A stretch of DNA of 64,000 nucleotides from Paraburkholderia megapolitana (GTDB lineage: Bacteria; Pseudomonadota; Gammaproteobacteria; Burkholderiales; Burkholderiaceae), in assembly GCF_007556815.1 (NCBI RefSeq), contig NZ_CP041745.1, positions 3,957,501 to 4,021,500 on the forward strand. The letters run 5' to 3'. Positions 39,384-48,394 of the stretch are shown here, one piece after another. Each line of letters begins with the position of its first letter. The first letter of the stretch is position 1. The notes beneath the pieces were generated by a model, which was not told where the DNA came from, made no database searches, and worked only from the letters and a program-made list of their open reading frames with translations. A program made the translations under genes and the position numbers.

Positions 39384-40220
39384 ATGGATACCGTCGCCGC
39401 CCTGTTGCGTGTCTCGCCACTAGCGCCACTCGAAGCGCGCATCCTGCTCGGGCATGTGCTCGGCTGGCGCCGTACCGAGTTGATTACGCGCAGCGATGAG
39501 CCGCTCGATGCAGCACTTGTCGCGCGTTTCCGTACGCTCGAAGCACGTCGCGTCGCGGGCGAGCCGGTGGCGCAACTGATCGGCTCGCGGGAATTCTTCG
39601 GGCTCGACTTCGAGGTCACACCGGACGTGCTGATTCCGCGGCCTGAAACCGAACTGCTGGTTGAAACGGCGCTGGCGGCACTCGTTGGGCGCCGGGTGCC
39701 GCGTGTCCTCGATCTGGGTACCGGCACCGGCGCAATTGCTGTCGCGATTGCCTCGGAGCGGCCCGATGCGCGCATCTGGGCCACCGACCGCTCGGCCGAA
39801 GCGCTCGGCGTCGCGGCGCGCAACGCCGCTCGATTGCTCGATCCGGCGCGTCCCGGCGGGCCGCTACAGTTCGCACAGGGCGACTGGTACGCGGCGCTCG
39901 ATACCGCGCTGCACTTCGACGTCATCGTCAGCAATCCGCCGTATATCGCCAGCGGCGATCCGCATCTGAGCCAGGGCGATCTCCGCTTCGAACCTCGCGG
40001 TGCATTAACCGACGAGGCCGACGGCCTGGCGGCGATCCGCACGATCGTCGCGGGCGCCCCGCGCCACCTCGTGCCCGGCGGCGCGCTCTGGATCGAGCAC
40101 GGCTACGACCAGGCAGCCGCCGTACGCGCACTGCTCACGGAGCGCGGTTTGCTCGCCGCCAGTTCGGCCCGCGATCTTGCCGGCATCGAGCGTATCAGCG
40201 GCGCCCAGATGCCCGGCTGA
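39384..40220 (+). CDS. prmC: Peptide chain release factor N5-glutamine methyltransferase
   Basis: A 278-residue SAM methyltransferase with an N-terminal helical domain, IPRPETELLVE, the SAM loop DLGTGTGAIAVA and the NPPY motif in IVSNPPYIASGD, which binds the glutamine to be methylated. It modifies the GGQ motif of release factors. It lies directly after its substrate's gene prfA. Confidence 0.95.
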   Translation: MDTVAALLRVSPLAPLEARILLGHVLGWRRTELITRSDEPLDAALVARFRTLEARRVAGEPVAQLIGSREFFGLDFEVTPDVLIPRPETELLVETALAALVGRRVPRVLDLGTGTGAIAVAIASERPDARIWATDRSAEALGVAARNAARLLDPARPGGPLQFAQGDWYAALDTALHFDVIVSNPPYIASGDPHLSQGDLRFEPRGALTDEADGLAAIRTIVAGAPRHLVPGGALWIEHGYDQAAAVRALLTERGLLAASSARDLAGIERISGAQMPG

Positions 40221-40301
40221 GGCCCGCAAGGCCGCCTTACGCGAAATCCGCTATCATTTCAACCTATCCCCACATCACTCTGGAACCGCAAGGTCAGCCT
40301 C

Positions 40302-40613
40302 ATGGACACGCAACAACGCATCAAGCAAATCGTCGACGAAAACACCGTCGTGCTCTTCATGAAGGGCACCTCGCAATTCCCGATGTGCGGTTTTTCGGGC
40401 CGCGCCATCCAGATCCTGAAGGCGTGCGGCGTCGACGAACTGAAGACCGTCAACGTCCTCGAGGACGACGGCATCCGTCAGGGCATCAAGGAATTCTCGA
40501 ACTGGCCGACCATCCCGCAGCTGTACGTGAAGGGTGAGTTCGTCGGCGGCTCGGACATCATGATGGAGATGTATCAGTCGGGCGAGCTGCAGCAGCTCTT
40601 CGCTGCCGCCTGA
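40302..40613 (+). CDS. grxD: Monothiol glutaredoxin (Grx4/GrxD type)
   Basis: A 103-residue monothiol glutaredoxin with the CGFS active site at residues 29-32 (FPMCGFSGRA), WPTIPQLYVKGEFVGGSDI and a GSH-binding region. It carries or transfers [2Fe-2S] clusters together with BolA proteins. Standard length. It starts 82 bases after prmC. Confidence 0.95.
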   Translation: MDTQQRIKQIVDENTVVLFMKGTSQFPMCGFSGRAIQILKACGVDELKTVNVLEDDGIRQGIKEFSNWPTIPQLYVKGEFVGGSDIMMEMYQSGELQQLFAAA

Positions 40614-40647
40614 GCGGCATCCTCACGAACCGCTCGTCCGTACGATA

Positions 40648-41262
40648 GTGCCGCCCTCCCTCGACCCACGTGCGGCGGCACCGCACCGGCTGATCGTCGC
40701 GATCACCGGCGCGACCGGTGCTGTGTACGGCATCCGGCTGCTTGAAACGCTGCGGCGGCTGGGTGGCGTCGAATCCCATCTGCTGATCTCCAGCGCCGGC
40801 TGGCTCAATATCCGGCACGAACTCCAGCTGTCGAGAGAAGACATTCATCCGCTCGCCGATGTGGTCCATTCGGTGCGCGATGTCGGCGCAACCATCGCGT
40901 CCGGGTCCTTTCGCACCGACGGCATGATCGTCGCGCCGTGTTCGATGAAAACCCTCGCGAGTATCGCGCACGGGCTCTCCGACAACCTGATCACGCGCGC
41001 GGCCGACGTCACGCTGAAGGAGCGGCGCCGGCTGGTGCTGATGGTGCGCGAGACGCCGCTCAATCTCGCGCATCTGCGCAACATGACGGCCGTGACCGAA
41101 ATGGGCGGCGTGATTTTTCCGCCGTTGCCGGCGTTCTACAACGCGCCGGCATCGATCGACGAAATGGTCGATCACACGGTGGCGCGCGTGCTGGACCTGT
41201 TCGCACTCGGCGGGCCGGGTCTCGCACCGGTCTGGGGCGGGCTGCGTAGTACGGAAGAGTGA
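40648..41262 (+). CDS. ubiX: Flavin prenyltransferase UbiX
   Basis: A 204-residue flavoprotein. The FMN loop AITGATGAVYGIRLLE and the later VAPCSMKTLASIAHG and HLRNMTAVTEMGGVIFPP define UbiX. It makes prenylated FMN, the cofactor of UbiD decarboxylases in ubiquinone synthesis. The start is GTG 40648 with no good ribosome site; the first dozen residues (PPSLDPRAAAPH) are not part of the fold. It lies 34 bases after grxD. Confidence 0.92.
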   Translation: MPPSLDPRAAAPHRLIVAITGATGAVYGIRLLETLRRLGGVESHLLISSAGWLNIRHELQLSREDIHPLADVVHSVRDVGATIASGSFRTDGMIVAPCSMKTLASIAHGLSDNLITRAADVTLKERRRLVLMVRETPLNLAHLRNMTAVTEMGGVIFPPLPAFYNAPASIDEMVDHTVARVLDLFALGGPGLAPVWGGLRSTEE

Positions 41263-41440
41263 TCTGCGGCGTTTGCACCGGCCTGGGTTCAGTGGGGTCG
41301 CGCAGGCCACTCCGCGCCAGATCGATTAGCAACAGCGGCGACGCAGTTAAATCCGCGCCCGCGTGTTTATCCACGGCTGGTTCGCCTCTATATTCAACGC
41401 AACGAAACCTTCCAGCCGCTTTTGCCGCGGCCTCGCTGCG

Positions 41441-42226
41441 ATGACCCGTCTACCTGCTCTTTTCCTCTCGCACGGTGCGCCAACCCTGCCGATCGATCCG
41501 TCCATGCCGTCGGGCGAATTCGCGGCGTTGTCGACCCAGTTGCCGCGCCCCAACGCGATCCTGATGCTCTCCGCCCACTGGGGCACGGCAGCGCCGGTGG
41601 CTAGCACGGCGCAACAACCCGAGACGATCCACGACTTCTACGGCTTTCCGCGCGCGCTCTACGAGATCCGTTATCCGGCACCCGGTGCACCCGACGTGGC
41701 ACGCCGCGCCGCCGCTCAGTTGAGCGAGCAGGGCCTGCTCGCGACGACGCAGTCGCACGGGCTCGATCACGGCGCGTGGGTGCCGATGCTGCTGATGTTC
41801 CCCGCCGCCGACATCCCCGTCGCCCAGTTGTCGATCCAGCCTCACATGGACGCCGCGCATCACTTCCGTGTAGGCCGGGCATTGCGCGCGCTGAAGGATG
41901 ACGGCGTGATGGTGATCGGCTCCGGCCAGATCACGCACAACCTGCGCAGCGCGGATTTCTCGGCGGGCCCGAACGACGCCGATCCACGTGTCGCCGAATT
42001 CACCGACTGGTTCGAAGAGCGGCTGGCCGCACGCGATATCGATGCGTTGCTCGACTATCGCAGCCGCGCGCCGCACGCGGTGTTGATGCATCCCACCGAC
42101 GAGCACCTGCTGCCGGTATTCGCCGCCCTGGGCGCGGCGGACGACGACTACACGCTATCGGTCCAGTCGCTGGGCACGTACCAGCGCACCCTGGCGATGA
42201 CGAACTACGTATTCGGCAGCGCATAA
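41441..42226 (+). CDS. DODA-type extradiol aromatic ring-opening dioxygenase family protein
   Basis: A 261-residue class III extradiol dioxygenase-like protein. Likely metal and active-site residues are in LFLSHGAPTLP, MLSAHWGT and GLDHGAWVPMLLMFP. The family includes 4,5-DOPA dioxygenase and E. coli YgiD. Its physiological substrate in bacteria is mostly unknown. ATG 41441 is chosen because upstream codons lack family content. A 22-bp stem terminator follows. Confidence 0.88.
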   Translation: MTRLPALFLSHGAPTLPIDPSMPSGEFAALSTQLPRPNAILMLSAHWGTAAPVASTAQQPETIHDFYGFPRALYEIRYPAPGAPDVARRAAAQLSEQGLLATTQSHGLDHGAWVPMLLMFPAADIPVAQLSIQPHMDAAHHFRVGRALRALKDDGVMVIGSGQITHNLRSADFSAGPNDADPRVAEFTDWFEERLAARDIDALLDYRSRAPHAVLMHPTDEHLLPVFAALGAADDDYTLSVQSLGTYQRTLAMTNYVFGSA

Positions 42227-42244
42227 CGGCAACGCCGTAGCTGC

Positions 42245-42296
42245 AAACGACAAGGCCCGCCTTGACCTGAATCAGTCAAGGCGGGCCTTGTCGTTT
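42245..42296. terminator. Long bidirectional terminator hairpin
   Basis: A perfect 22-bp stem (42245-42266 with 42275-42296) with the loop CTGAATCA ends in AAA/TTT on its outer edges. It lies between the convergent dioxygenase and amino-acid permease genes and can serve both. Confidence 0.85.
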
Positions 42297-42359
42297 ACCG
42301 CGTCTGTTGTACTACGCGGTCTGCCACCATTCAGGCGCGCAGACCGTGCATGCGATACC

Positions 42360-43952
42360 TCAAGCGCCGATCCCTTCGAGAATCTCGTCCGGGTTCTCAC
42401 GCTCGTTGAGGTAGTCGGTGCGATAGCCGGTATGCACACCCCAGTAATAGAAGATCAGCGAGCAGATGATCACGACCAGCATGTCCCAGCCGTACGGCAG
42501 GATGTTGTGACCGCCAAACTGCTTGCTGCCGATCAGCGACAGGATCGCCATCACCGGCAGATACGCGACGAGCCACCACGCCGCCTTCAGATCGCGGCCC
42601 CAGCCGGCGAAGCCCGCCTTCGTCTGGTAGTAGAAGTACACCGGCAGCGCGACGATCATCAGCAGGATGATCTCGCCGGTCAGCGGCCATTTTGCCCAGA
42701 ACAGGATCAGCGATGCGCAGACGAAGGCGAACGGCGCGATCACTTTCATGCCGGGAATATGCAGCGGCCGGTCGAGATCGGTTGCCGCGCGGCGCAGCGA
42801 CATCAGGCTGATCGGGCCCGTCAGGTACGAGATCACCGTCGCCACCGAAATCACCGCCGCCAGCGAACTCCAGCCGCGGAAGAAGAACAGGAAGATGAAA
42901 GACACGAGCAGGTTGAACCACATCGCCTGACGCGGCACGCCATAGAGCGGATGCACGTTGCCGAACATCTTGGGCATCGTGTTGTTGCGCTCCATCGCGT
43001 AGATCATGCGGGTCGTCGTCGCCATGTACGTCGTGCCGGTACCGCTCGGGCTAACGAATGCATCGACGTACAGCAGGATGGCGAGCCAGTTCAGGTTCAG
43101 CGCGAGCGCGAGTTCGGCGAACGGCGAGGCGAAGTTGAAATGGCTCCAGCCCTTCAGCACATCGGTCGGATTCACTGCGCCGATGTAGGCGATCTGCAGC
43201 AGCACATAGATCACGAGTGCCAGCAGGATCGAGCCGATCACCGCGAACGGCACGCTCTTCGCCGGATTGCGCGCTTCGCCCGCCAGGTTGATCGGGCTCT
43301 GGAAACCGTTGAACGCGAACACGATGCCGCTCGTCGCGACCGCGGTAAACACCGCCGACCAGCCGTACGGAGCAAACGTGCTGGCTTCACCGAAGTTCTC
43401 GTGGTGAAAGCCCGTCAGCATCAGGCCCAGGATCGTAGCGCCGGGAATCAGGAACTTGAAGACCGTGATCGCCGAATTAGCGCGGGCGAACAGTTTGACG
43501 CCCCAGTAATTCAGCAGGAAGTAGATGATCACGAGCACTGCGGAAAGCAGTAACCCTAACGTGGTTAGCGACCCGTTGACGAATAGATCGTGCGCCCACT
43601 GGTATGGCCAGGTACTCATGTACTGGATCGACGCTTCGGCTTCGATCGGAATCACCGAGACGATGGCGATCCAGTTGGCCCATGCGCTGATAAAACCGAC
43701 CAGCGCGCCGTGCGAGTAGCGCGCGTAGCGCACCATGCCGCCCGACTCCGGAAACATCGCACCCAGTTCGGCATAAGTGAGCGCAATAGCGAGAATCACG
43801 ACCGCACCGATAATCCATGCACAAATCGACGCCGGACCTGCAATTTTTGCCGCTTTCCACGCGCCGAACAGCCAGCCCGAACCGATGATCGAACCGAGAC
43901 CGGTCAGCATCAGCGCCACCGGCCCGATGTTCCGTTGAATAGAACTTTTCAC
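42360..43952 (-). CDS. APC family amino acid permease
   Basis: A 530-residue permease with about 12 to 13 transmembrane helices. The first helix holds the substrate loop LGSIIGSGWLFGAW, typical of the amino acid-polyamine-organocation family; YAELGAMFPESGG follows. Substrate is unknown. The start is GTG 43952 with CAGGAGA upstream; no ATG lies near. The remaining part of the 461-base gap to cspA holds the cspA promoter and no other gene. Confidence 0.88.
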   Translation of the reverse strand: MKSSIQRNIGPVALMLTGLGSIIGSGWLFGAWKAAKIAGPASICAWIIGAVVILAIALTYAELGAMFPESGGMVRYARYSHGALVGFISAWANWIAIVSVIPIEAEASIQYMSTWPYQWAHDLFVNGSLTTLGLLLSAVLVIIYFLLNYWGVKLFARANSAITVFKFLIPGATILGLMLTGFHHENFGEASTFAPYGWSAVFTAVATSGIVFAFNGFQSPINLAGEARNPAKSVPFAVIGSILLALVIYVLLQIAYIGAVNPTDVLKGWSHFNFASPFAELALALNLNWLAILLYVDAFVSPSGTGTTYMATTTRMIYAMERNNTMPKMFGNVHPLYGVPRQAMWFNLLVSFIFLFFFRGWSSLAAVISVATVISYLTGPISLMSLRRAATDLDRPLHIPGMKVIAPFAFVCASLILFWAKWPLTGEIILLMIVALPVYFYYQTKAGFAGWGRDLKAAWWLVAYLPVMAILSLIGSKQFGGHNILPYGWDMLVVIICSLIFYYWGVHTGYRTDYLNERENPDEILEGIGA

Positions 43953-44237
43953 GTCTTCTCCTGTGTTCGAGAGCCTGCCGGTCTCTATCGTATCGCCGCG
44001 GCGCCCTGCAAAAAGAGCTGTTGAAGCGGGATTTGTTCTTAACGGCGACCGACCGCCGTGCGTGGTGTGCGAACCCGGGGCCGGGCGCAACCATCACGCG
44101 GCGCGTAGTTTAACGGTTGCCCTGGATCATTGCAGTGAAAATGCGGGTTGTCCCTGGAAAAAATCCCGAAGAATAGAAAGCTTTGTAAGCAATACTTGGG
44201 CCAGGTGCCAAAAACCTTGCGCCGCCGTGGGTTTCGA

Positions 44238-44270
44238 TTGACCTTCTCTCGAAATGTCCGTATAACGGAC
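44238..44270 (+). promoter_or_regulatory. Sigma-70 promoter of the cold-shock gene with overlapping palindrome
   Basis: TTGACC (44238-44243), a 17-base spacer and TATAAC (44261-44266) form a near-consensus promoter. The palindrome GTCCGT-ATA-ACGGAC (44256-44270) is centred on the -10. Transcription would begin near 44273, leaving a 5' leader of about 140 bases, as is usual for cold-shock mRNAs. Confidence 0.7.
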
Positions 44271-44413
44271 GGGCAGGATTTCAAGCGGCGAGTGAATTGG
44301 TCTTTCGTAGTTCGCCCATCAACGGTACTCCGGTTGGTCCCATTACCCCCTTCCTTGATTTTCATGCACCCCACGGGCTTCGGCCTTATTCATCATCTTT
44401 AGGAACAAGTAAT

Positions 44414-44617
44414 ATGGAAACCGGTACCGTCAAGTGGTTCAATGACGCAAAGGGCTTTGGCTTCATCACTCCCGACGGCGGCGGCGAAGATCTGTTCGCG
44501 CATTTCTCGGAAATCCGCACGGAAGGCTTCAAGACGCTGCAAGAAAACCAAAAAGTGTCTTTCGAAGTGAAGACCGGCCCGAAGGGCAAGCAAGCTGCGA
44601 ACATCAAGCCGGTGTAA
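44414..44617 (+). CDS. Cold-shock protein, CspA family
   Basis: A 67-residue single-domain OB-fold protein with both RNA-binding motifs: KGFGFITP (RNP1) and DLFAHFS (RNP2). It binds single-stranded RNA and acts as an RNA chaperone. The ATG follows AGGAACAAGTAAT. The long leader and strong promoter suggest control through mRNA structure. A terminator follows 28 bases after the stop. Confidence 0.95.
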   Translation: METGTVKWFNDAKGFGFITPDGGGEDLFAHFSEIRTEGFKTLQENQKVSFEVKTGPKGKQAANIKPV

Positions 44618-44644
44618 GCTGCACGCTTCCTTTTCTGGACGCAC

Positions 44645-44670
44645 AAAACCCCGCCTTGGCGGGGTTTTTT
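44645..44670 (+). terminator. Intrinsic terminator after the cold-shock gene
   Basis: AAAACCCCGCC (44645-44655) pairs with GGCGGGGTTTT (44658-44668), with the top pairs opening the loop, followed by a T-run. It separates the gene from the convergent Hsp70-like gene. Confidence 0.9.
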
Positions 44671-44692
44671 GTTTTTAGCGCGGGGGTTTATT

Positions 44693-45946
44693 TCAAATGA
44701 ATAGACGTTGCGCGTGAATGCCGAGCCCGGTCGCGACGCTCGCGAGGCGATCGCCGAACACCGGCTGTGCATCCGGAAATGCGGCTGCCAGCGCGCCCGA
44801 CAAGAACCGCAGTCCCGTCGATCCACCGGTGAAGTAGACCGCGGTCACATCGCGTGGGGCGATGCCTGCGGCCTGCACGGTATCGCGTGCGGCGAGGACG
44901 ATGCGCCGCGTCTCTTCCAGTCCTGCCTCGACGAGTTGGGCTTCGTCGAATGCAAGCCGCAGATCGTCCTCCACTTCATCGAGGTCGATCACCGTCTCGC
45001 CGCCCGCCGCCACGCCGATCTTCGCTTCTTCTGCATGCGCGGCCAAGGCGTGCCCAAGGTGCCGCTCGACGACCCGCATCAGCCGGTCGTGATGCCGCAG
45101 ATCCGGATACAGATGCCGCATCAGCGACAGTTCGCTCACGCGCTTGGGCGAATAGACGGTGTTGATCAGATGCCACGTAGCCAGATCGAAATACACGCGG
45201 TTCGGGATCTCGCGACCTTCGGGGTCGAACGTCTGATAGCCGAGTTCTCGCAGGATCGTCGCGAGTTCGACGCGGCGGTCGAAATCGGTCCCGGCCACGT
45301 GCACGCCGTGATGCGCGAGCACGTCGTCTTTCCGTTCGAGCCGATGCATGCGCTGCGGCCCGACGCGCACCAGTGAGAAGTCCGACGTACCGCCGCCGAT
45401 ATCGGCCACGAGCACGAGCCCTTCCGCCTCGAGATGCGATTCGTAGTCGAATGCGGCGGCGATCGGTTCGTACTGGAAGTGGATCTCGCGCAAGCCGACC
45501 GAGCGCGCCGCCGCCTCGAGCTGCTGCTGCGCAAGCTGGTCGGCGCGGGGATCGTCGTCGACGAAAAACACCGGCCGGCCGAGCACCGCACGATGAATCG
45601 GCGCGCCCGCGGCCGCTTCCGCAGAGCGCTTCAGATGCTCGACGAACAGCGCGATCACATCGGTATAGCGGATCGCAGACCCGTCGCCGAGATCGGTGGT
45701 GGTTTCTGCCAGCGATGACCCAAGAATGCTCTTCATCGAGCGCATCAAACGCCCGTCGAAGCCGTCGATATACGCTTCCAGCGCCGCGCGGCCGAACTCG
45801 CGGGTATTCTCGTCGACATTGAAGAACACGGCGGTGGGCAGCGTCGTGTAGTCACGCTCGACGGGCGCGAGGCGCATCGCCCCAGCGGCGTCAGGCAACG
45901 CGACCGCCGAATTCGACGTGCCGAAGTCAATCGCACAATAAGTCAT
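44693..45946 (-). CDS. Hsp70 family protein (YegD-like), ATPase domain only
   Basis: A 417-residue actin-fold ATPase. Phosphate-1 motif AIDFGTSNSAVAL at residues 5-17, EPIAAAFDYE, and phosphate-2 LVADIGGGTSDFSLV are those of DnaK-like proteins; FTGGSTGLRFL marks the adenosine motif. It lacks the substrate-binding domain of DnaK (about 638 residues), matching E. coli YegD-type orphan Hsp70 proteins of unknown client. No co-chaperone gene is near. It diverges from an MFS gene with a 155-base gap. Confidence 0.88.
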   Translation of the reverse strand: MTYCAIDFGTSNSAVALPDAAGAMRLAPVERDYTTLPTAVFFNVDENTREFGRAALEAYIDGFDGRLMRSMKSILGSSLAETTTDLGDGSAIRYTDVIALFVEHLKRSAEAAAGAPIHRAVLGRPVFFVDDDPRADQLAQQQLEAAARSVGLREIHFQYEPIAAAFDYESHLEAEGLVLVADIGGGTSDFSLVRVGPQRMHRLERKDDVLAHHGVHVAGTDFDRRVELATILRELGYQTFDPEGREIPNRVYFDLATWHLINTVYSPKRVSELSLMRHLYPDLRHHDRLMRVVERHLGHALAAHAEEAKIGVAAGGETVIDLDEVEDDLRLAFDEAQLVEAGLEETRRIVLAARDTVQAAGIAPRDVTAVYFTGGSTGLRFLSGALAAAFPDAQPVFGDRLASVATGLGIHAQRLFI

Positions 45947-46101
45947 CGCAGGGAGTCGCCGCTCGCGGCGGGCGCTGACAGAAAGAGAGGACGGGCTTTT
46001 TATCACGAAGCGCCGCGCACGGCAACCGGTGCGCAGAACGGAAATTGCTCGCGATAGGCGGTTATACCATCCAATCACGCCACGCCAGGAGACAAGCCGA
46101 A

Positions 46102-47580
46102 ATGACCGGGCCGTCCACCGCCGTACCGCGCGATACATCGCCCGCGATCGTCGTCACCGACCTGCCTGCGCGGCTCGACCGCCTGCCGTGGGGTCGTTTC
46201 CACTCGCTGATCGTCGCGGCGCTCGGGATCACCTGGCTGCTGGACGGGCTCGAAGTGACGCTGGCGGGCGCCGTCGCGAGCGCGCTCAAGACGAGTCCGG
46301 CGCTGCATTTTTCCAACGCGGACGTCGGGCTGACAGGCAGCGCCTACATTGCGGGCGCGGTGCTTGGGGCGCTCGGTTTCGGCTGGCTCACCGACCGGCT
46401 CGGGCGCCGCAAGCTCTTCTTCATTACGCTCACGCTCTACCTCGCCGCGACCGCCGCCACCGCGCTGTCGTGGAATCTCGCGAGCTTCATCGTGTTCCGC
46501 TTCCTGACCGGTACTGGCATCGGCGGCGAGTATACGGCGATCAACTCGACGATCCAGGAGTTCACGCCCGCACGCGTGCGCGGCTGGACCGATCTCGCGA
46601 TCAACGGGACGTTCTGGGTGGGCGCGGGGCTCGGTGCGACGGGCTCGCTGGTGCTGCTCGATCCGGGCCTGCTGCCGGCGGACTGGGGCTGGCGCGCGTG
46701 CTTCCTGATCGGCGCGGTGCTCGCCCTCGCCATCCTGCCGATGCGCGCATGGGTGCCGGAAAGTCCGCGCTGGCTGCTGACGCATGGCGAAGCCGACGAG
46801 GCACGCACGATCGTCGAGGGTATCGAAGCGCGTTTTCACCACAACGGCGCCACGCTGCCGCCCGTCGATACAACCGCGAGCCCGCTGCGGTTGCGCGTGC
46901 GCAAACATACGGCGCTCAGCGAAGTATTCGATACGCTGTTCAGGCTGCATCGACGGCGCTCGCTAGTGGGCCTCTCGCTGATGACCGCGCAGGCGTTCTT
47001 CTACAACGCGATCTTCTTCACCTACGCACTGGTCCTCAGCGATTTCTATCACGTGCCAGGCGACCACATCGGCTGGTACCTGCTGCCGTTCGCGCTCGGC
47101 AACTTTCTCGGACCGCTCGTGCTTGGCCGGCTGTTCGATGTGATCGGCCGTCGCGTGATGATCGCGACGACCTATGCGCTATCCGGCATCCTGCTAGCCG
47201 TGAGCGGCTATCTGTTCGAACAGCAGTGGCTTACCGTGACGACACAGACGCTGGCGTGGATGACGATCTTCTTCTTTGCCTCGGCGGCGGCGAGTTCTGC
47301 ATATCTGACGGTGAGCGAATCGTTTCCGCTCGAAATCCGCGCGCTTGCGATCGCGGTGTTCTATGCATTTGGCACCGCGCTCGGAGGCATTGCAGGACCG
47401 GCGTTGTTCGGCCGGTTGATCGACACGCAGCAGCGCAGTGAAGTCTTCGCGGGTTACCTGCTCGGCTCGGCGCTCATGCTCGTTGCGGCGGTAATCGCGG
47501 GGATCTGGGGTGTCGATGCGGAAAGGAAATCGCTGGAAAGTGTGGCGACACCGCTGTCGGCAGTCGCCGATGACGATTGA
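46102..47580 (+). CDS. MFS transporter, metabolite:H+ symporter type
   Basis: A 492-residue carrier with 12 predicted helices. LDGLEVTLAGAV in the first helix, DRLGRRKLF in loop 2-3 and RFLTGTGIGGEYTAIN resemble the sugar-porter/metabolite-H+ symporter group. Substrate unknown. AGGAGAC at 46087-46093 precedes ATG 46102; upstream in-frame codons are rejected. It is divergent from the Hsp70-like gene and convergent with the nitroreductase gene. Confidence 0.85.
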   Translation: MTGPSTAVPRDTSPAIVVTDLPARLDRLPWGRFHSLIVAALGITWLLDGLEVTLAGAVASALKTSPALHFSNADVGLTGSAYIAGAVLGALGFGWLTDRLGRRKLFFITLTLYLAATAATALSWNLASFIVFRFLTGTGIGGEYTAINSTIQEFTPARVRGWTDLAINGTFWVGAGLGATGSLVLLDPGLLPADWGWRACFLIGAVLALAILPMRAWVPESPRWLLTHGEADEARTIVEGIEARFHHNGATLPPVDTTASPLRLRVRKHTALSEVFDTLFRLHRRRSLVGLSLMTAQAFFYNAIFFTYALVLSDFYHVPGDHIGWYLLPFALGNFLGPLVLGRLFDVIGRRVMIATTYALSGILLAVSGYLFEQQWLTVTTQTLAWMTIFFFASAAASSAYLTVSESFPLEIRALAIAVFYAFGTALGGIAGPALFGRLIDTQQRSEVFAGYLLGSALMLVAAVIAGIWGVDAERKSLESVATPLSAVADDD

Positions 47581-47604
47581 GGCTGTTGCGCAATCGACGC
47601 CATA

Positions 47605-47632
47605 AACAAAAACGCGCGGCAAAAGCCGCGCG
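47605..47632 (-). terminator. Intrinsic terminator for the nitroreductase gene
   Basis: CGCGCGGC (47613-47620) pairs with GCCGCGCG (47625-47632) around AAAA. Read on the minus strand it is followed by GTTTTTGTTTAT, a proper T-tract. Confidence 0.85.
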
Positions 47633-47655
47633 CCACATGTTGCCCTACCGCGTAC

Positions 47656-48258
47656 TCAAGCTGCCACGAAAGGCTTCTTCCACGCGCCGGCAAAGGCAAT
47701 TTCGCCGAGCGGCGAACGCGTACGCCCAGCCTTCTCGCGGTCACGCAACGCCGGGTCGAGTTTCGCCGCATCGCCATAGTGTCCGAGCGAGATCATCGCG
47801 ATCACTTCGACATCGTCCGGAATCGCAAACGCGCTGCGGAATGCATTGACGTCGACGCCAGCCATCTGATGCGCAGCGAGGCCGAGTGCATGAGCCTGCA
47901 GCACCAGCGCCATCGCGGCCGCACCTGCATCGTAGGGTGCGCAACGATTGACTTCACCCTTGCTCGTCAGCGTCTGCGTGGTCACGGCGATCAACACCGG
48001 CACCGATCCATTCCAGCCTTGATTGAACGGCACGAGCGTTGCGAAGGCGCGCTTGAATGCGGCTTCGTCGGTGCTGCGATCGAATACAAGGAAACGCCAC
48101 GGCTGTGCGTTGAAGGACGACGGCGCCCAGCGCGCGGCCTCGAGAACCGAATGCAAGTGCTCGCGGCTCACCGGCTCATTCGAAAAGGCCCGCGGGCTCC
48201 AGCGCCCAGCGAGCAACTCGTGAATGGAAACGTCGGTCGGTGCGTGTTTGGTGGTCAT
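47656..48258 (-). CDS. Nitroreductase family protein
   Basis: A 200-residue FMN oxidoreductase. RWSPRAFSNEPVSREHL, the ARWAPSSFNAQPWRF FMN-binding region, GAAAMALVLQAHALGLAAHQM and MISLGHYGD match the nitroreductase fold. It likely reduces nitro compounds or quinones with NAD(P)H. ATG 48258 has GAGAGAAGCGC upstream. Gene stands between two MFS genes without obvious operon partners. Confidence 0.9.
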   Translation of the reverse strand: MTTKHAPTDVSIHELLAGRWSPRAFSNEPVSREHLHSVLEAARWAPSSFNAQPWRFLVFDRSTDEAAFKRAFATLVPFNQGWNGSVPVLIAVTTQTLTSKGEVNRCAPYDAGAAAMALVLQAHALGLAAHQMAGVDVNAFRSAFAIPDDVEVIAMISLGHYGDAAKLDPALRDREKAGRTRSPLGEIAFAGAWKKPFVAA

Positions 48259-48394
48259 GCGCTTCTCTCAGTCGAGGTTATATGTCGACGGGCGAACGCC
48301 CGGGGGCACATAGCATAACCCGGGCATCGCAAAACGCGCTTGAGCGCTCGCTTGTTCAACGCAACGAACGTCGTCGATGCCGGTGCGAACGCAC

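Noticed and set aside
44207..44216. A GGTGCCAAAA site near cspA as part of the repeat family at 61477
   Set aside because: A single partial match in AT-rich DNA far away; no cluster.
46875..46960. A gene fusion or domain insertion in the MFS protein
   Set aside because: The stretch is the normal central cytoplasmic loop between helices 6 and 7.
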